From Bacteroidales bacterium (GTDB taxonomy: Bacteria; Bacteroidota; Bacteroidia; Bacteroidales; GWA2-32-17): DNA of 64,000 nucleotides. Location of the stretch: assembly GCA_026416095.1 (NCBI GenBank), contig JAOAFV010000027.1, positions 1 through 64,000 of the forward strand. Direction: 5' to 3'. Both the position numbers and the translations under genes were made by a program. The notes beneath the pieces were generated by a model. It saw only the letters and a program-made list of their open reading frames with translations, was not told the DNA's origin and searched no databases. Positions 11,209 to 22,824 of the stretch are shown here, one piece after another (position 1 is the stretch's first letter; each line of letters begins with the position of its first letter).

Positions 11209-12441
11209 ATGAAAAGGGTGTATTTTATTTATATTCTTCTAATTACAATAATAGTTTTATTTGCAAAATATAAAGTTATCAATAAAAACAATAAAAAATT
11301 TATTGTTACTATTAAAGAAAAAACAAAAGAAAATAACATAAGCAACTTTATTTCATTAAATTTTTACAGAAAAATATTTTATAAAAAAATCGATGATTTT
11401 TTTACTAAAAGTTTTAATTCTTGGCGGTGCGGTGGTGTTGTTTTTTTAGCCTATAAAGATGTCCCATTATATGTAAAATCGTTTGGCTATAATAACTCAA
11501 AAAAAAGAGAAAAAATTAATACATCTTATTTTTTTCAGATAGGTTCCATTACAAAACATTTTACTGCTGTTGCAATATTAAAATTAGCAGAAGAAAAAAA
11601 ACTTAACCTCGACGATCCAGTGCAAAAGTATCTACCATATTTCCCATTCTCCAATATAACAATAAGAATGTTATTAACTCATACTTCTGGCTTAGAAAAT
11701 TATCAGTACATAATCGAAGAAAAAGCAGAAAGTAAAAATAAACCTTTTACAAACGACGATTTAATTGCTTACATTATTAAATATAAACACAACTTTTATA
11801 ATAAACCAGGGAAAAAATTTATATATTCAAATACTGGCTATGCTATTTTAGCAAAAATTATAGAAGTTGTATCAAATCAAAATTTTAAAAATTACCTTAT
11901 TAATAACTTTTTCTCTAAGTATAATCTTAAATTCTTTTTTTATGACGATATATTTAATAAAAACGATTTTCACGATAAAATTGCTATTCCATACAAAGTG
12001 TACTACAATACAACACAATTCGATTATTTTTTAAATACAATCAACGGCGACAAAGGTATTTTTGCAAACATTTACGACTTATATAAATGGGACACTTTAC
12101 TCTTCAGATATCATTTATTATCTAAAAAATTTACCGATACACTTTTTAATGGTTACACCCTTACCAGAAATAAAATTACTAAATATGGATTTGGTTGGAG
12201 AATTACTGAATTAAAAAACGGAGAAAACAAAAAAATTATCTTTCATTCGGGCTGGTGGCAAGGCTATCAGTCTCTTTTGTTAAATATTCCTGACGACTCG
12301 CTTGTATTAATTGTTCTAAAAAATAAATTTACTGGCAAAGCTGTTATTGATTTCCGACGTTTTTTTAATATTTTTTATAATCAAATGAAAAACATTAAAC
12401 GACCTTATAAGATTGAAACAAATATTCTTGAACAAGAATAA
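11209..12441 (+). CDS. Serine hydrolase (beta-lactamase class C/PBP-like)
   Basis: QIGSITKHFTAVAILKL (SxxK), YSNTGY motif, HSGWWQGY. Track start 11191 is a TTG overlapping a -7-like box; first in-frame ATG is 11209. Confidence 0.88.
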   Translation: MKRVYFIYILLITIIVLFAKYKVINKNNKKFIVTIKEKTKENNISNFISLNFYRKIFYKKIDDFFTKSFNSWRCGGVVFLAYKDVPLYVKSFGYNNSKKREKINTSYFFQIGSITKHFTAVAILKLAEEKKLNLDDPVQKYLPYFPFSNITIRMLLTHTSGLENYQYIIEEKAESKNKPFTNDDLIAYIIKYKHNFYNKPGKKFIYSNTGYAILAKIIEVVSNQNFKNYLINNFFSKYNLKFFFYDDIFNKNDFHDKIAIPYKVYYNTTQFDYFLNTINGDKGIFANIYDLYKWDTLLFRYHLLSKKFTDTLFNGYTLTRNKITKYGFGWRITELKNGENKKIIFHSGWWQGYQSLLLNIPDDSLVLIVLKNKFTGKAVIDFRRFFNIFYNQMKNIKRPYKIETNILEQE

Positions 12442-12502
12442 ATATTTTCTTTAGTAAGAGAAATATTTAAATCTTACTTTGAAAACTGAACAATTTTAAC
12501 AT

Positions 12503-12538
12503 AAAAAAAAGAAAGGTAGGCTTATGTGCCTACCTTTC
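12503..12538 (-). terminator. Rho-independent terminator of the gdhA at 12567..13946
   Basis: Perfect 11-bp stem GAAAGGTAGGC/GCCTACCTTTC, 6-nt loop; on minus strand followed by T8 tract. Confidence 0.9.
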
Positions 12539-12566
12539 CATTAAGTTTAGCTTTAATATTTTAATT

Positions 12567-13955
<1,389 letters not shown>

Positions 13956-14064
13956 TTATTTTGATAATTATCAATAGAAAAAAATATAATTATTAAACAA
14001 ATTTTTTGACTTCTTTTATTTACGCCAATTTATTTAATTTATAAATTAAAAAAATTTTTTCTTT

Positions 14065-17000
14065 ATGAAAGCAGATGAAAAACCATTATTTATCGAAGAA
14101 TTTATTGATACATTGAAATGGAAACTAAAAGAAAGAATTAAAGAACTTGATGCTATAAAAAAAACAGCCACACTAATTTCACAAAACACACCCTTACCCC
14201 AACTAATAAAAGAACTTTGCGAAATAATTCCAGCTGCCTATCAATATGTCGAAAATACATCTTGTAGAATAACAATCAATAACCACTTTTTTTCTTCTCA
14301 AAACTTCATAAAAGAATCTCAGTATTTTCAAAAAGTTGAAAGAAATACATTAAATAATGAAAAAGTAATTATAGAAGTATTTATTGATGAAAATTTCGCT
14401 TCTACATTAGAAAATGAACTTTTTTTAAAGGAAGAAGAAGATCTTCTAAATAATATTTCAATTCTTTTAGTAAATTATATTAACAATCTTAAAGCAAAAG
14501 AACTTATTTTAAAAAATAACGAAAATTTACTAGATATTAATTTTTTGCTTCAAAAACACAAACAAACTAAAAGTTTTTTACAACAGTACCTTAATCAAAC
14601 ATTTAATTACCTTTATTATTCTGAAGAAATATACAAGTATAAAGTAAAGCACGTACTAATAATTTCGAGCTTATATGATATTTATTCTATTACAAGCGAA
14701 TACTTTATGAGAGGAAACAAACATGAAGACAACTTTTTCCTAAACATGCCAATTTTATACGGAGCTACAACTGAAAACGAAATTATTGATATTCTAAACA
14801 TAAAGAAAATAGACCTTATAATATTAATACACGGAATTGATTATACATTTACACAAAATGTATTGAAGTTGTTTAAACAAAACAATTATAATATTCCTGT
14901 ATATGTTCTTTTTAATAACGAAAAAGATTTAACGTCGTTTGAAAAAAATAATCTTAAAGAATTATATTACAAAAGCTTTATATGGTCTTCCGATATTTTT
15001 CTTTTAATTACTATTTTTAAATTAACAGAAGATTTAATAAACATTGAAGAAGATTTAAAAATAGCTGGAGTACCAATTATTCTTGTTATCGAAGATTCTC
15101 CCTCGTACTATAGCAAAATTTTAACTAAAGTTTACCAAACTATTTTTAAAGAAATACTTACTTTAAAAAACGAACTATCTTTAACTGAATCAACATTTAA
15201 TTATAAGTTTCGACCAAAAATTTTACACTATACAACATTCAGTAAAGCTTATAATTTTTATCAAAAATACAAAGATCTTATATTTATTATAATTACCGAC
15301 ATTGAAGCTAACACCGATTCATTAAATAACTCAGAAGATAACTTGAAATATATTGAAGATATTTTAAAAGAAAGCAAACACATATCGTTATTAGCACATT
15401 CATCCGACGAAAAATATAGAAAAAAAATTTATGAATTGGGTGGTATATTTTTAAATAAAAACTCAAAAAGCTTCTATAACGACTTGAAAGATTTTGTTGA
15501 ATACAATCTTTATATATCTCATTTTAGATTTATAACTACCGACAACAAAGTATTTGGAATAGCAAAAAATATTAAAGATTTCATTAACCTGGTAGTTAAC
15601 ATACCTAACGAATCGCTTATTTTTCATGCTTCAAAAAATCATTTTGCTTTATGGTTTTTTACCTTAGGTGAATATAAAATATCTAAAATTTTATTTGAAT
15701 ACAAGGTTAGTAATTTTAAAAATGTAGATGAATTAAGAAGCTTTCTTATTAACATTATACATAAATATAAAATAGAACAAGAGAAAGGTAAAATAATAGA
15801 ATACGACGAATCTGCAATAACCGACGAAAGAAATATAGTCTTATTAAAAGGTGAAGCTATTGGAGGCAAAGCTCGTGGTTTGGCTTTTCTTAATACCTTA
15901 ATACATAATTTTGACTTAAGCCTTAGTATTCCAGGCATTATAATCAAAACTTTACCAACAATGATTATAGGAACCGAAGAATTCGATGCTTTTATGTTTA
16001 GGCATAAATTATATAAGAAAATTAAAGAAATAAACGATTATAAAAAACTAAGAGAAGTGTTTTTAAAATGTGAACTATCTAACGACCTTATGAATAAACT
16101 AAGAGCTATTGTTAAACAAATTAAAACACCCCTAGCAATCAGATCATCTAGCATGTTAGAAGATTCATCTTCATACCCATTTTCTGGAATTTTCGAAACA
16201 TATTTAATTCCAAATTCACACCCCGACGAAAAAGAAAGAATTGAACAAATAGCCGATGCAATAAAGCTTATATATTCCTCAGTATTTTCGCCGCAAGCTT
16301 TATCGTATTTTGAAACTATAAACTTTAGCTACGAAAGCGAAAAAATGGCAATAGTAATACAAAGTGTAACTGGTAAACAATACGAAAATTATTTTTTCCC
16401 CCATATTAGCGGTACAGCTCAATCTTACAGCTATTATTCAATAGGCAATATTGAGCCAAAATATGGATTAGCATCTTTAGCTATTGGCCTTGGACAATAT
16501 GTTGTTGATGGAGAAAAAACATTTAAATTTTGTCCTTCATTTCCTAAAGTAGATTTAATTTCAATAGAAGATTTATTAAACGAAAGTCAAACATTTTTTT
16601 ATGCTATTAATTTAAAAAACAAGAAGCCAAATTTAATTGAAGGAGAATACTCATCATTAGTAAAATTAGATTTGTACGATGCTGAACGCTTAGGCATTTT
16701 GAACCACATAGCTTCGGTTTATGACTATCAAAATGAAAGATTAGATACCTCGCTTAAAATTTCGGGCCCAAGAATTATTAATTTTGCCGATATTTTGAAA
16801 TATAATTACATACCACTGGCCGATGCTATTAAGTTTATACTTGATATAGGCGAAAACACAATGAAAACCCCAGTAGAAATCGAATTCTCCGTAGATTTAA
16901 GCAAAGATAATATTTATAGATTACCAACACTATATCTACTTCAAATAAAACCTCTTATAGGAAAAGATGATTTCACTTTAAATAATAGAATTCCAATTGA

Positions 17001-17508
17001 TAAAGAAAAAATTATAATATTTAGCGAAAAAGTAATGGGAAATGGTATAATTGATTATTTATCTGATATAATTGTTGTTAACCCCGAAAAATTCAATAGC
17101 TTGGTTACCGAAAAAATAGTTAAGGAAATTGAAGAAGTAAATACGAAATTTTTAAAAGAACATAAAGAATATATATTAATTGGCCCTGGTAGATGGGGGT
17201 CTAAAGATAAATTTATTGGAATACCTGTAATTTGGTCTCAAATATCAAAAGCTAAAGTAATAGTTGAATTAGAACTAAATAACTTTCCTCTTGATCCTTC
17301 TCTTGGCTCTCATTTCTTTCATAATGTAATTGCAATGAAAGTAGGTTACTTTTGTATTAAGTACAGAGGCACAAATGATATTATAAATTGGAATTTATTT
17401 AATAACTTTCAAAAATTATACGAAGGAAACTATATTTCTCATTACAAAGCCGACGTAAATGTTATTATGATAGGAAAAGAACAAAAAGGATATATTTTAT
17501 TAAAATGA
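14065..17508 (+). CDS. Large multidomain protein: N-terminal sensor-like domain, pseudo-receiver, receiver, PEP-synthase/PPDK N-terminal-type ATP-grasp domain, C-terminal GRWGS-motif domain
   Basis: ILVIEDSPSYYSKIL...IIITDIEA...AHSSDEK...LNKNSKS (receiver); GEAIGGKARGLAFL, AIRSSSMLEDSSSYPFSGIFETY (PPDK_N); GPGRWGSKDKFIGIPVIWSQISKAKVI. Confidence 0.85.
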   Translation: MKADEKPLFIEEFIDTLKWKLKERIKELDAIKKTATLISQNTPLPQLIKELCEIIPAAYQYVENTSCRITINNHFFSSQNFIKESQYFQKVERNTLNNEKVIIEVFIDENFASTLENELFLKEEEDLLNNISILLVNYINNLKAKELILKNNENLLDINFLLQKHKQTKSFLQQYLNQTFNYLYYSEEIYKYKVKHVLIISSLYDIYSITSEYFMRGNKHEDNFFLNMPILYGATTENEIIDILNIKKIDLIILIHGIDYTFTQNVLKLFKQNNYNIPVYVLFNNEKDLTSFEKNNLKELYYKSFIWSSDIFLLITIFKLTEDLINIEEDLKIAGVPIILVIEDSPSYYSKILTKVYQTIFKEILTLKNELSLTESTFNYKFRPKILHYTTFSKAYNFYQKYKDLIFIIITDIEANTDSLNNSEDNLKYIEDILKESKHISLLAHSSDEKYRKKIYELGGIFLNKNSKSFYNDLKDFVEYNLYISHFRFITTDNKVFGIAKNIKDFINLVVNIPNESLIFHASKNHFALWFFTLGEYKISKILFEYKVSNFKNVDELRSFLINIIHKYKIEQEKGKIIEYDESAITDERNIVLLKGEAIGGKARGLAFLNTLIHNFDLSLSIPGIIIKTLPTMIIGTEEFDAFMFRHKLYKKIKEINDYKKLREVFLKCELSNDLMNKLRAIVKQIKTPLAIRSSSMLEDSSSYPFSGIFETYLIPNSHPDEKERIEQIADAIKLIYSSVFSPQALSYFETINFSYESEKMAIVIQSVTGKQYENYFFPHISGTAQSYSYYSIGNIEPKYGLASLAIGLGQYVVDGEKTFKFCPSFPKVDLISIEDLLNESQTFFYAINLKNKKPNLIEGEYSSLVKLDLYDAERLGILNHIASVYDYQNERLDTSLKISGPRIINFADILKYNYIPLADAIKFILDIGENTMKTPVEIEFSVDLSKDNIYRLPTLYLLQIKPLIGKDDFTLNNRIPIDKEKIIIFSEKVMGNGIIDYLSDIIVVNPEKFNSLVTEKIVKEIEEVNTKFLKEHKEYILIGPGRWGSKDKFIGIPVIWSQISKAKVIVELELNNFPLDPSLGSHFFHNVIAMKVGYFCIKYRGTNDIINWNLFNNFQKLYEGNYISHYKADVNVIMIGKEQKGYILLK

Positions 17509-17580
17509 TTGTCGTTCAATATTTTTTTTTAAAAAAAAATAAGGGAATTTTGTGTAAAAATTACTTAAAAGTAATATAAC

Positions 17581-19605
17581 ATGTTATCTCAAATTATCTT
17601 TATAACCTCGTTGTTTTTATCAATTGGAATTTTTTGCTATTCAATATACAAACAAATTTATATAAACTTTAAAATTACTCGACCTCTTAAAATAAATAAC
17701 TGGAAAAAAAGGTTTATTATTTTATTGAAAATAGCAATAGGACAATATAAAATATTTAGATTCCCATTTGCCGGAGTATTACACGCTATTACCTTTTGGG
17801 GCTTTATTATCATTTTGTTTGGCACTCTTGAAATGATAATTGATGGAATAACTGGTAACATAAAATCTTTATCATTTATTGGAAAACCTTATCAGGTTAT
17901 AATGATGCTAATAGATATTTTTGCTTACCTTATATTTATTTCAATAATCTTATTTCTCGGAAGAAGAATATTTAACATTGTACAACGATTCAAATCGCCC
18001 GAAATAAAGAAAAAATCAAAAATAGATGCTCTTATTTCTCTTTTGCTTATTTTAATACTTATGATTACGTTAATAATTATTAATTTACATGAAGTTAGCT
18101 CTGAAAAAACAAATTATCTTATATTAAGTAAAGTAATACACAATTTAACTGGTATAACTTTTAGCCACAATATAGCAAAAGGTTGCTGGTGGTTGCACAT
18201 TGAACTAATATTTTTATTTGCTAATATTTTGCCATATTCAAAACATTTTCACATTTTTACTTCATTACCAAAAGTATTTTTAAGTAGGTTAGAACCATTA
18301 TCATACATTAGTAATATGAAATCAATTACCGCTCAAATAGAATCTTTTAACAACAACTCCGAAGTAAACTCAGAAATCAACGAAAGATTTGGCATAAAAG
18401 ATGTTGAAGATGTTACATGGCTCTCATATCTCGATAGCATAAGTTGCACAGAATGTGGAAGGTGTGTCTCTGTATGTCCACAAAATTTAACTGGAAAACT
18501 TCTATCGCCTCGAAAAATAATGATGGATTTAAGAAAACGAATGAAAGAAAAAGGATATAAGTATTTTAAAAACAATGATTACAACGATAATAAATCGTAT
18601 CTTTATGACTACATTACTGAAGAGGAAATTTGGGCATGTAACTTATGCAATGCATGTGCAGGTGAATGTCCTATAAATATTTATCATCCCCAAATAATTA
18701 TTGACTTGAGAAGATTCTTAGTATTAGAAGAAGGAAAAGCAAAGGGAGGATTACAAAATATTTTTGCTAATATTGAAAATAATGGTGCTCCATGGCAATA
18801 CTCACCCGAAGATAGATTAAACTGGGCAAAAGAAGATAACATCGAAATACCAGTAATGAAAGATGAAGTAGCAAAAGGCCACTATCCTGAATACCTATAT
18901 TGGGTTGGATGCGCCGGAGCTTACGATTTTAGATATAAAAAAGTTGCTAAAAAGTTTGCCCAAATATTAAATAAAGCTGGTATTGATTATGCTGTTTTAG
19001 GTACCGAAGAAACTTGTACAGGCGACCCCGCAAAAAGGGCAGGTAATGAATTCGTTTTTCAAATGCAAGCTTTTAAAAATATTGAAATATTTAAGCGTTA
19101 CAATATAAAAAAAATTATTACTACCTGTCCTCATTGCTATAATATACTTAAGAATGAATACCCAAGTTTCGGTTATCAATTTGAGACCATACACTATACT
19201 ACTATTCTTAATAAGCTTTTAGATGAAAATAAATTAAAGCCACTACCTATCAATAACATTTCTGTAACATACCACGATCCATGTTATTTAGGAAGAGGTA
19301 ATAATATTTACGAAGAACCAAGAACAATAATAAAAAAATTAGGATATAAGATAATAGAAATAAAACAAAGTAAAAGCTTTTCAACGTGTTGTGGAGCAGG
19401 TGGAGCTCAATTTTTCAAAGAATCTGAAAAAGGTACACAAGAAGTTTACGAATATAGAACTTCTCAATTATTGCAAAGTAACACAAAAACTATTATTACA
19501 TCATGTCCCTTTTGTATAAACATGCTCAACGATGGCCTAAAAAAATTAAATAAAGATACTGAAGTAAAAATTTACGATATTACTGAATTAATAAACACTG
19601 AATAA
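17581..19605 (+). CDS. Membrane-anchored Fe-S oxidoreductase (heterodisulfide reductase-like, 4Fe-4S plus CCG domains)
   Basis: N-terminal TM helices; CTECGRCVSVCPQN, CNLCNACAGECPIN; YWVGCAGAYD...CTGDPAKRAG...CPHCYN; HDPCYLGRGNNIYEEPR...CCGAGGAQ. Confidence 0.9.
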   Translation: MLSQIIFITSLFLSIGIFCYSIYKQIYINFKITRPLKINNWKKRFIILLKIAIGQYKIFRFPFAGVLHAITFWGFIIILFGTLEMIIDGITGNIKSLSFIGKPYQVIMMLIDIFAYLIFISIILFLGRRIFNIVQRFKSPEIKKKSKIDALISLLLILILMITLIIINLHEVSSEKTNYLILSKVIHNLTGITFSHNIAKGCWWLHIELIFLFANILPYSKHFHIFTSLPKVFLSRLEPLSYISNMKSITAQIESFNNNSEVNSEINERFGIKDVEDVTWLSYLDSISCTECGRCVSVCPQNLTGKLLSPRKIMMDLRKRMKEKGYKYFKNNDYNDNKSYLYDYITEEEIWACNLCNACAGECPINIYHPQIIIDLRRFLVLEEGKAKGGLQNIFANIENNGAPWQYSPEDRLNWAKEDNIEIPVMKDEVAKGHYPEYLYWVGCAGAYDFRYKKVAKKFAQILNKAGIDYAVLGTEETCTGDPAKRAGNEFVFQMQAFKNIEIFKRYNIKKIITTCPHCYNILKNEYPSFGYQFETIHYTTILNKLLDENKLKPLPINNISVTYHDPCYLGRGNNIYEEPRTIIKKLGYKIIEIKQSKSFSTCCGAGGAQFFKESEKGTQEVYEYRTSQLLQSNTKTIITSCPFCINMLNDGLKKLNKDTEVKIYDITELINTE

Positions 19606-19612
19606 ACAGTGT
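19595..19612 (+). terminator. Short hairpin overlapping the stop codon, possible weak terminator
   Basis: ACACTG-AATAAA-CAGTGT followed by ATTTTAG. Confidence 0.3.
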
Positions 19613-19830
19613 ATTTTAGAACAATCTATATAAATAATTTTCATAAAAAGTTATACATAAATAAAAATTTAAATATCTTTTATAATTTTCTAAATAAAAT
19701 AAAATTAACCATTTTCGAGATAATAAATCAATATGAGCTTCTATTACAAAAAGAAAATACTTATCTTTTATTTATTGGAAAAATATAAGAGAATAATATT
19801 TAAAGCGTTATAAGATAAAAATTAATATTT

Positions 19831-22824
19831 ATGAATATAAAACAATTAATTGAAAACAAATCATATACATTTTTCGATACATCTTTTGAAATGTTAATGC
19901 AAAAACGCATTTACAAAGTACTCATAATTTCAAATGCATACGATTTATTTATGTTAGAAGAAGATGGAAGAATTGAAGAAAGGTTATTTTTTGAATATAC
20001 TCAATATAACTTGCGGTTTCCTCCTCAAATATTCAAAGCAACAAACGTAAATTCAGCTTTTAACATACTCGAAGAAGAAAACATTGATTTAATAATCATT
20101 ATGCTAAACATTGGCGAAGATGATGCTTTTACTTTGTCGAAAAAAATTAAAATAAACTACCCAAACAAACCTATAGTGTTACTATCTTTATTTTCGCGAG
20201 AATTGATTAACAAGCTTACAACTATAGGAACGCATTATTTCGACGATGTTTATTGTTGGCTTGGCAATACAGATATTCTACTTTCTATAATTAAATTATT
20301 AGAAGACAAAATGAATTTGAAACACGATGTAAAAGAAGTTGGAGTTCAAGCAATTTTATTTGTAGAAGATAATATTAGGTATTATTCGTCATACTTACCA
20401 CATTTGTACAGATTAGTATTCCAGCAATCACAAAGAGCAATGCAAGAAGGACTTAACGAACATCAGAAAATGATGCTAATGAGAGGTAGACCAAAAATTT
20501 TACATGCTAAAACATATAATGAAGCTGAAGAAATTTTTAATAATTATAAAGAAAATTTACTTGGTATTATTTGCGATATTGATTTCCCACGAGAAAACCA
20601 AGAAGATCCCGAAGCCGGTATAAAATTCCTTGAATACGTAAAAAAAGAAGATGAATTTATGCCTTTTATACTTCAATCAAGCGATACTAAATACGAAAGT
20701 TATGCTATTTCAAAAGGTGTTGGCTTTATTAACAAATATTCAAAAAGCTTGTCATTCGAATTGAGAAATTATCTTATTAAACACTTTGCTTTCGGAGATT
20801 TTATTTTTAGAGATCCTAAAACTAATTTACCAATTGATGCAGCTTCCGATTTAAAATCACTCCAGGAAAAGATTTTCAAAATACCCGACGAAACCTTAGA
20901 ATATCATGTTAAACAAAATCACTTCTCTAAATGGCTAATGGCAAGAGCTTTATTCCCTATTGCTAAAATGTTAAAGTATGTTAGGTTTGAAGATTTTAAT
21001 TCTATTGACGAACTAAAAATGTTCTTATACGACGTTATCGATACATACAGAAAATATAGAGGACAAGGTGTAATTGCAAAGTTCGATTCTAAACGAATAG
21101 ATGAATATTTAACTTTTAGTAGAATAGGTGAAGGATCTCTTGGCGGGAAAGCACGAGGCATTGCTTTTTTAGATAATATAATTAAGAAATACGAACTAAA
21201 CTCAAAATACGAAAATGTTAATATAAGCATACCTAAAACCATAGTTATTAGTTCCGATATCTTCGATGAATTTATGGAAGCAAACGGGCTTTACAAGATT
21301 GCCTTAAGCTCCGATATCTCAAACGAAGAAATTATAACAACTTTTGTTGAATCGAAACTTCCGGGTAATTTATTACAAGATTTGTATGCAATTATTGATA
21401 TATTTGATGGGCCAATTGCAATTCGGTCGTCAAGTAAACTTGAAGATTCTCAATATCAGCCATTTGCGGGTGTGTATAATACTTACATGATTCCAAACAT
21501 AAAAAACGATAAGCAAAAAACTATTAAATTATTAACCGATGCTATTAAAAGTGTTTATGCATCAGTTTTTTTTAAAGAAAGCAAATCTTATATTACTGCA
21601 ACATCAAACATTATCGATGAAGAAAAAATGAGTGTAGTTATTCAACAAATCGTTGGCAGTAGATATGGAAATTATTATTTTCCAGTTATCTCAGGTGTTG
21701 CACGTTCTATTAATTTTTACCCTATCGATCAAGAAAAACCTGAAGACGGAGTTGTAAATATTGCTTTTGGACTCGGTAAATATGTTGTCGATGGTGGAAA
21801 ATCTTTAAGATTTTCACCCAAATACCCACAAAAAATTTTACAACTTTCTAACGTTGAACTATCACTTAAAAACTCTCAAAATTACTTTTACGCACTAAAT
21901 TTAGATCCAGATTATTTTGTAGCATCACAGAAAGATGATATTAACATTTCAAGGCTTTATATAAATGAGCTTAGTTTACCTCATAACCTGCTAAATTATA
22001 TTGTTTCTTCTTACGACGCCAATAATAATATTATTTACCCAGGAATTTATTACGAAGGAAAAAAAATAATAACTTTTGAAAATATACTTGTCAATAATTC
22101 ATTCCCCCTTGCTAAAGTTTTAGATGACATATTACAGATACTATACAACGAAACTAATACTCACATTGAAATTGAATTTGCCGTAAACATAGATTGTGAT
22201 AAGAAAATTATGTACTTTTACCTATTACAAATTAGGCCTGTAGTACTTAACAAAGAATTTACTAATATTAATTTTGAAGTATTTAACAACAACGATTGTA
22301 TACTATCTTCTATAAATGTTTTAGGTAATGGAATTTTAGATAATATTTATGATTTAATACTTATAAAAAAAGAAACTTATAAACCGCAAATAAATAACGA
22401 TCTTGTTTATACTATAGAAAAATTAAACAAAAAGTTAAGCAACGAGAACCGATTATACATACTTGCTGGTTACGGCCGATGGGGTTCAAGCGACCCATGG
22501 TTAGGAATACCTGTTAAATGGGCTCAAATTTCAAATGCTAAGGTCATTATAGAAATAGGTTTACCAAATTTTAATGTTGAACCTAGTCAAGGAACTCATT
22601 TTTTTCAAAACATTACTTCTTTAAGTGTAGTTTACATTACAATTAATCCATTTTCAGGCGACGGTTTTTTTAATTTTGAGTTTTTAAATTCTTTACCAGT
22701 AGAATACGAAGACACTTATATTAAACACATCAGATGTACTGAACCCTTTATTACAGCTATCGACGGTAAATTAAAAAAAGGAGTAATACTCAAGCCAGGA
22801 ATCAAGTTAACCTCTGTTACTTAA
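19831..22824 (+). CDS. Paralog of 14065..17508: pseudo-receiver, receiver, PEP-synthase-type ATP-grasp domain, GRWGS-motif C-terminal domain
   Basis: ILFVEDNIRYYSSYLPHLYR...IICDIDFP...LQSSDTK...INKYSKSL; GEGSLGGKARGIAFL; AIRSSSKLEDSQYQPFAGVYNTY; GYGRWGSSDPWLGIPVKWAQISNAKVI. Confidence 0.85.
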   Translation: MNIKQLIENKSYTFFDTSFEMLMQKRIYKVLIISNAYDLFMLEEDGRIEERLFFEYTQYNLRFPPQIFKATNVNSAFNILEEENIDLIIIMLNIGEDDAFTLSKKIKINYPNKPIVLLSLFSRELINKLTTIGTHYFDDVYCWLGNTDILLSIIKLLEDKMNLKHDVKEVGVQAILFVEDNIRYYSSYLPHLYRLVFQQSQRAMQEGLNEHQKMMLMRGRPKILHAKTYNEAEEIFNNYKENLLGIICDIDFPRENQEDPEAGIKFLEYVKKEDEFMPFILQSSDTKYESYAISKGVGFINKYSKSLSFELRNYLIKHFAFGDFIFRDPKTNLPIDAASDLKSLQEKIFKIPDETLEYHVKQNHFSKWLMARALFPIAKMLKYVRFEDFNSIDELKMFLYDVIDTYRKYRGQGVIAKFDSKRIDEYLTFSRIGEGSLGGKARGIAFLDNIIKKYELNSKYENVNISIPKTIVISSDIFDEFMEANGLYKIALSSDISNEEIITTFVESKLPGNLLQDLYAIIDIFDGPIAIRSSSKLEDSQYQPFAGVYNTYMIPNIKNDKQKTIKLLTDAIKSVYASVFFKESKSYITATSNIIDEEKMSVVIQQIVGSRYGNYYFPVISGVARSINFYPIDQEKPEDGVVNIAFGLGKYVVDGGKSLRFSPKYPQKILQLSNVELSLKNSQNYFYALNLDPDYFVASQKDDINISRLYINELSLPHNLLNYIVSSYDANNNIIYPGIYYEGKKIITFENILVNNSFPLAKVLDDILQILYNETNTHIEIEFAVNIDCDKKIMYFYLLQIRPVVLNKEFTNINFEVFNNNDCILSSINVLGNGILDNIYDLILIKKETYKPQINNDLVYTIEKLNKKLSNENRLYILAGYGRWGSSDPWLGIPVKWAQISNAKVIIEIGLPNFNVEPSQGTHFFQNITSLSVVYITINPFSGDGFFNFEFLNSLPVEYEDTYIKHIRCTEPFITAIDGKLKKGVILKPGIKLTSVT

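Noticed and set aside
15639-15947. 102-aa minus-strand ORF
   Set aside because: Antisense to the ATP-grasp protein with no recognisable motif; same for 20919..21242.
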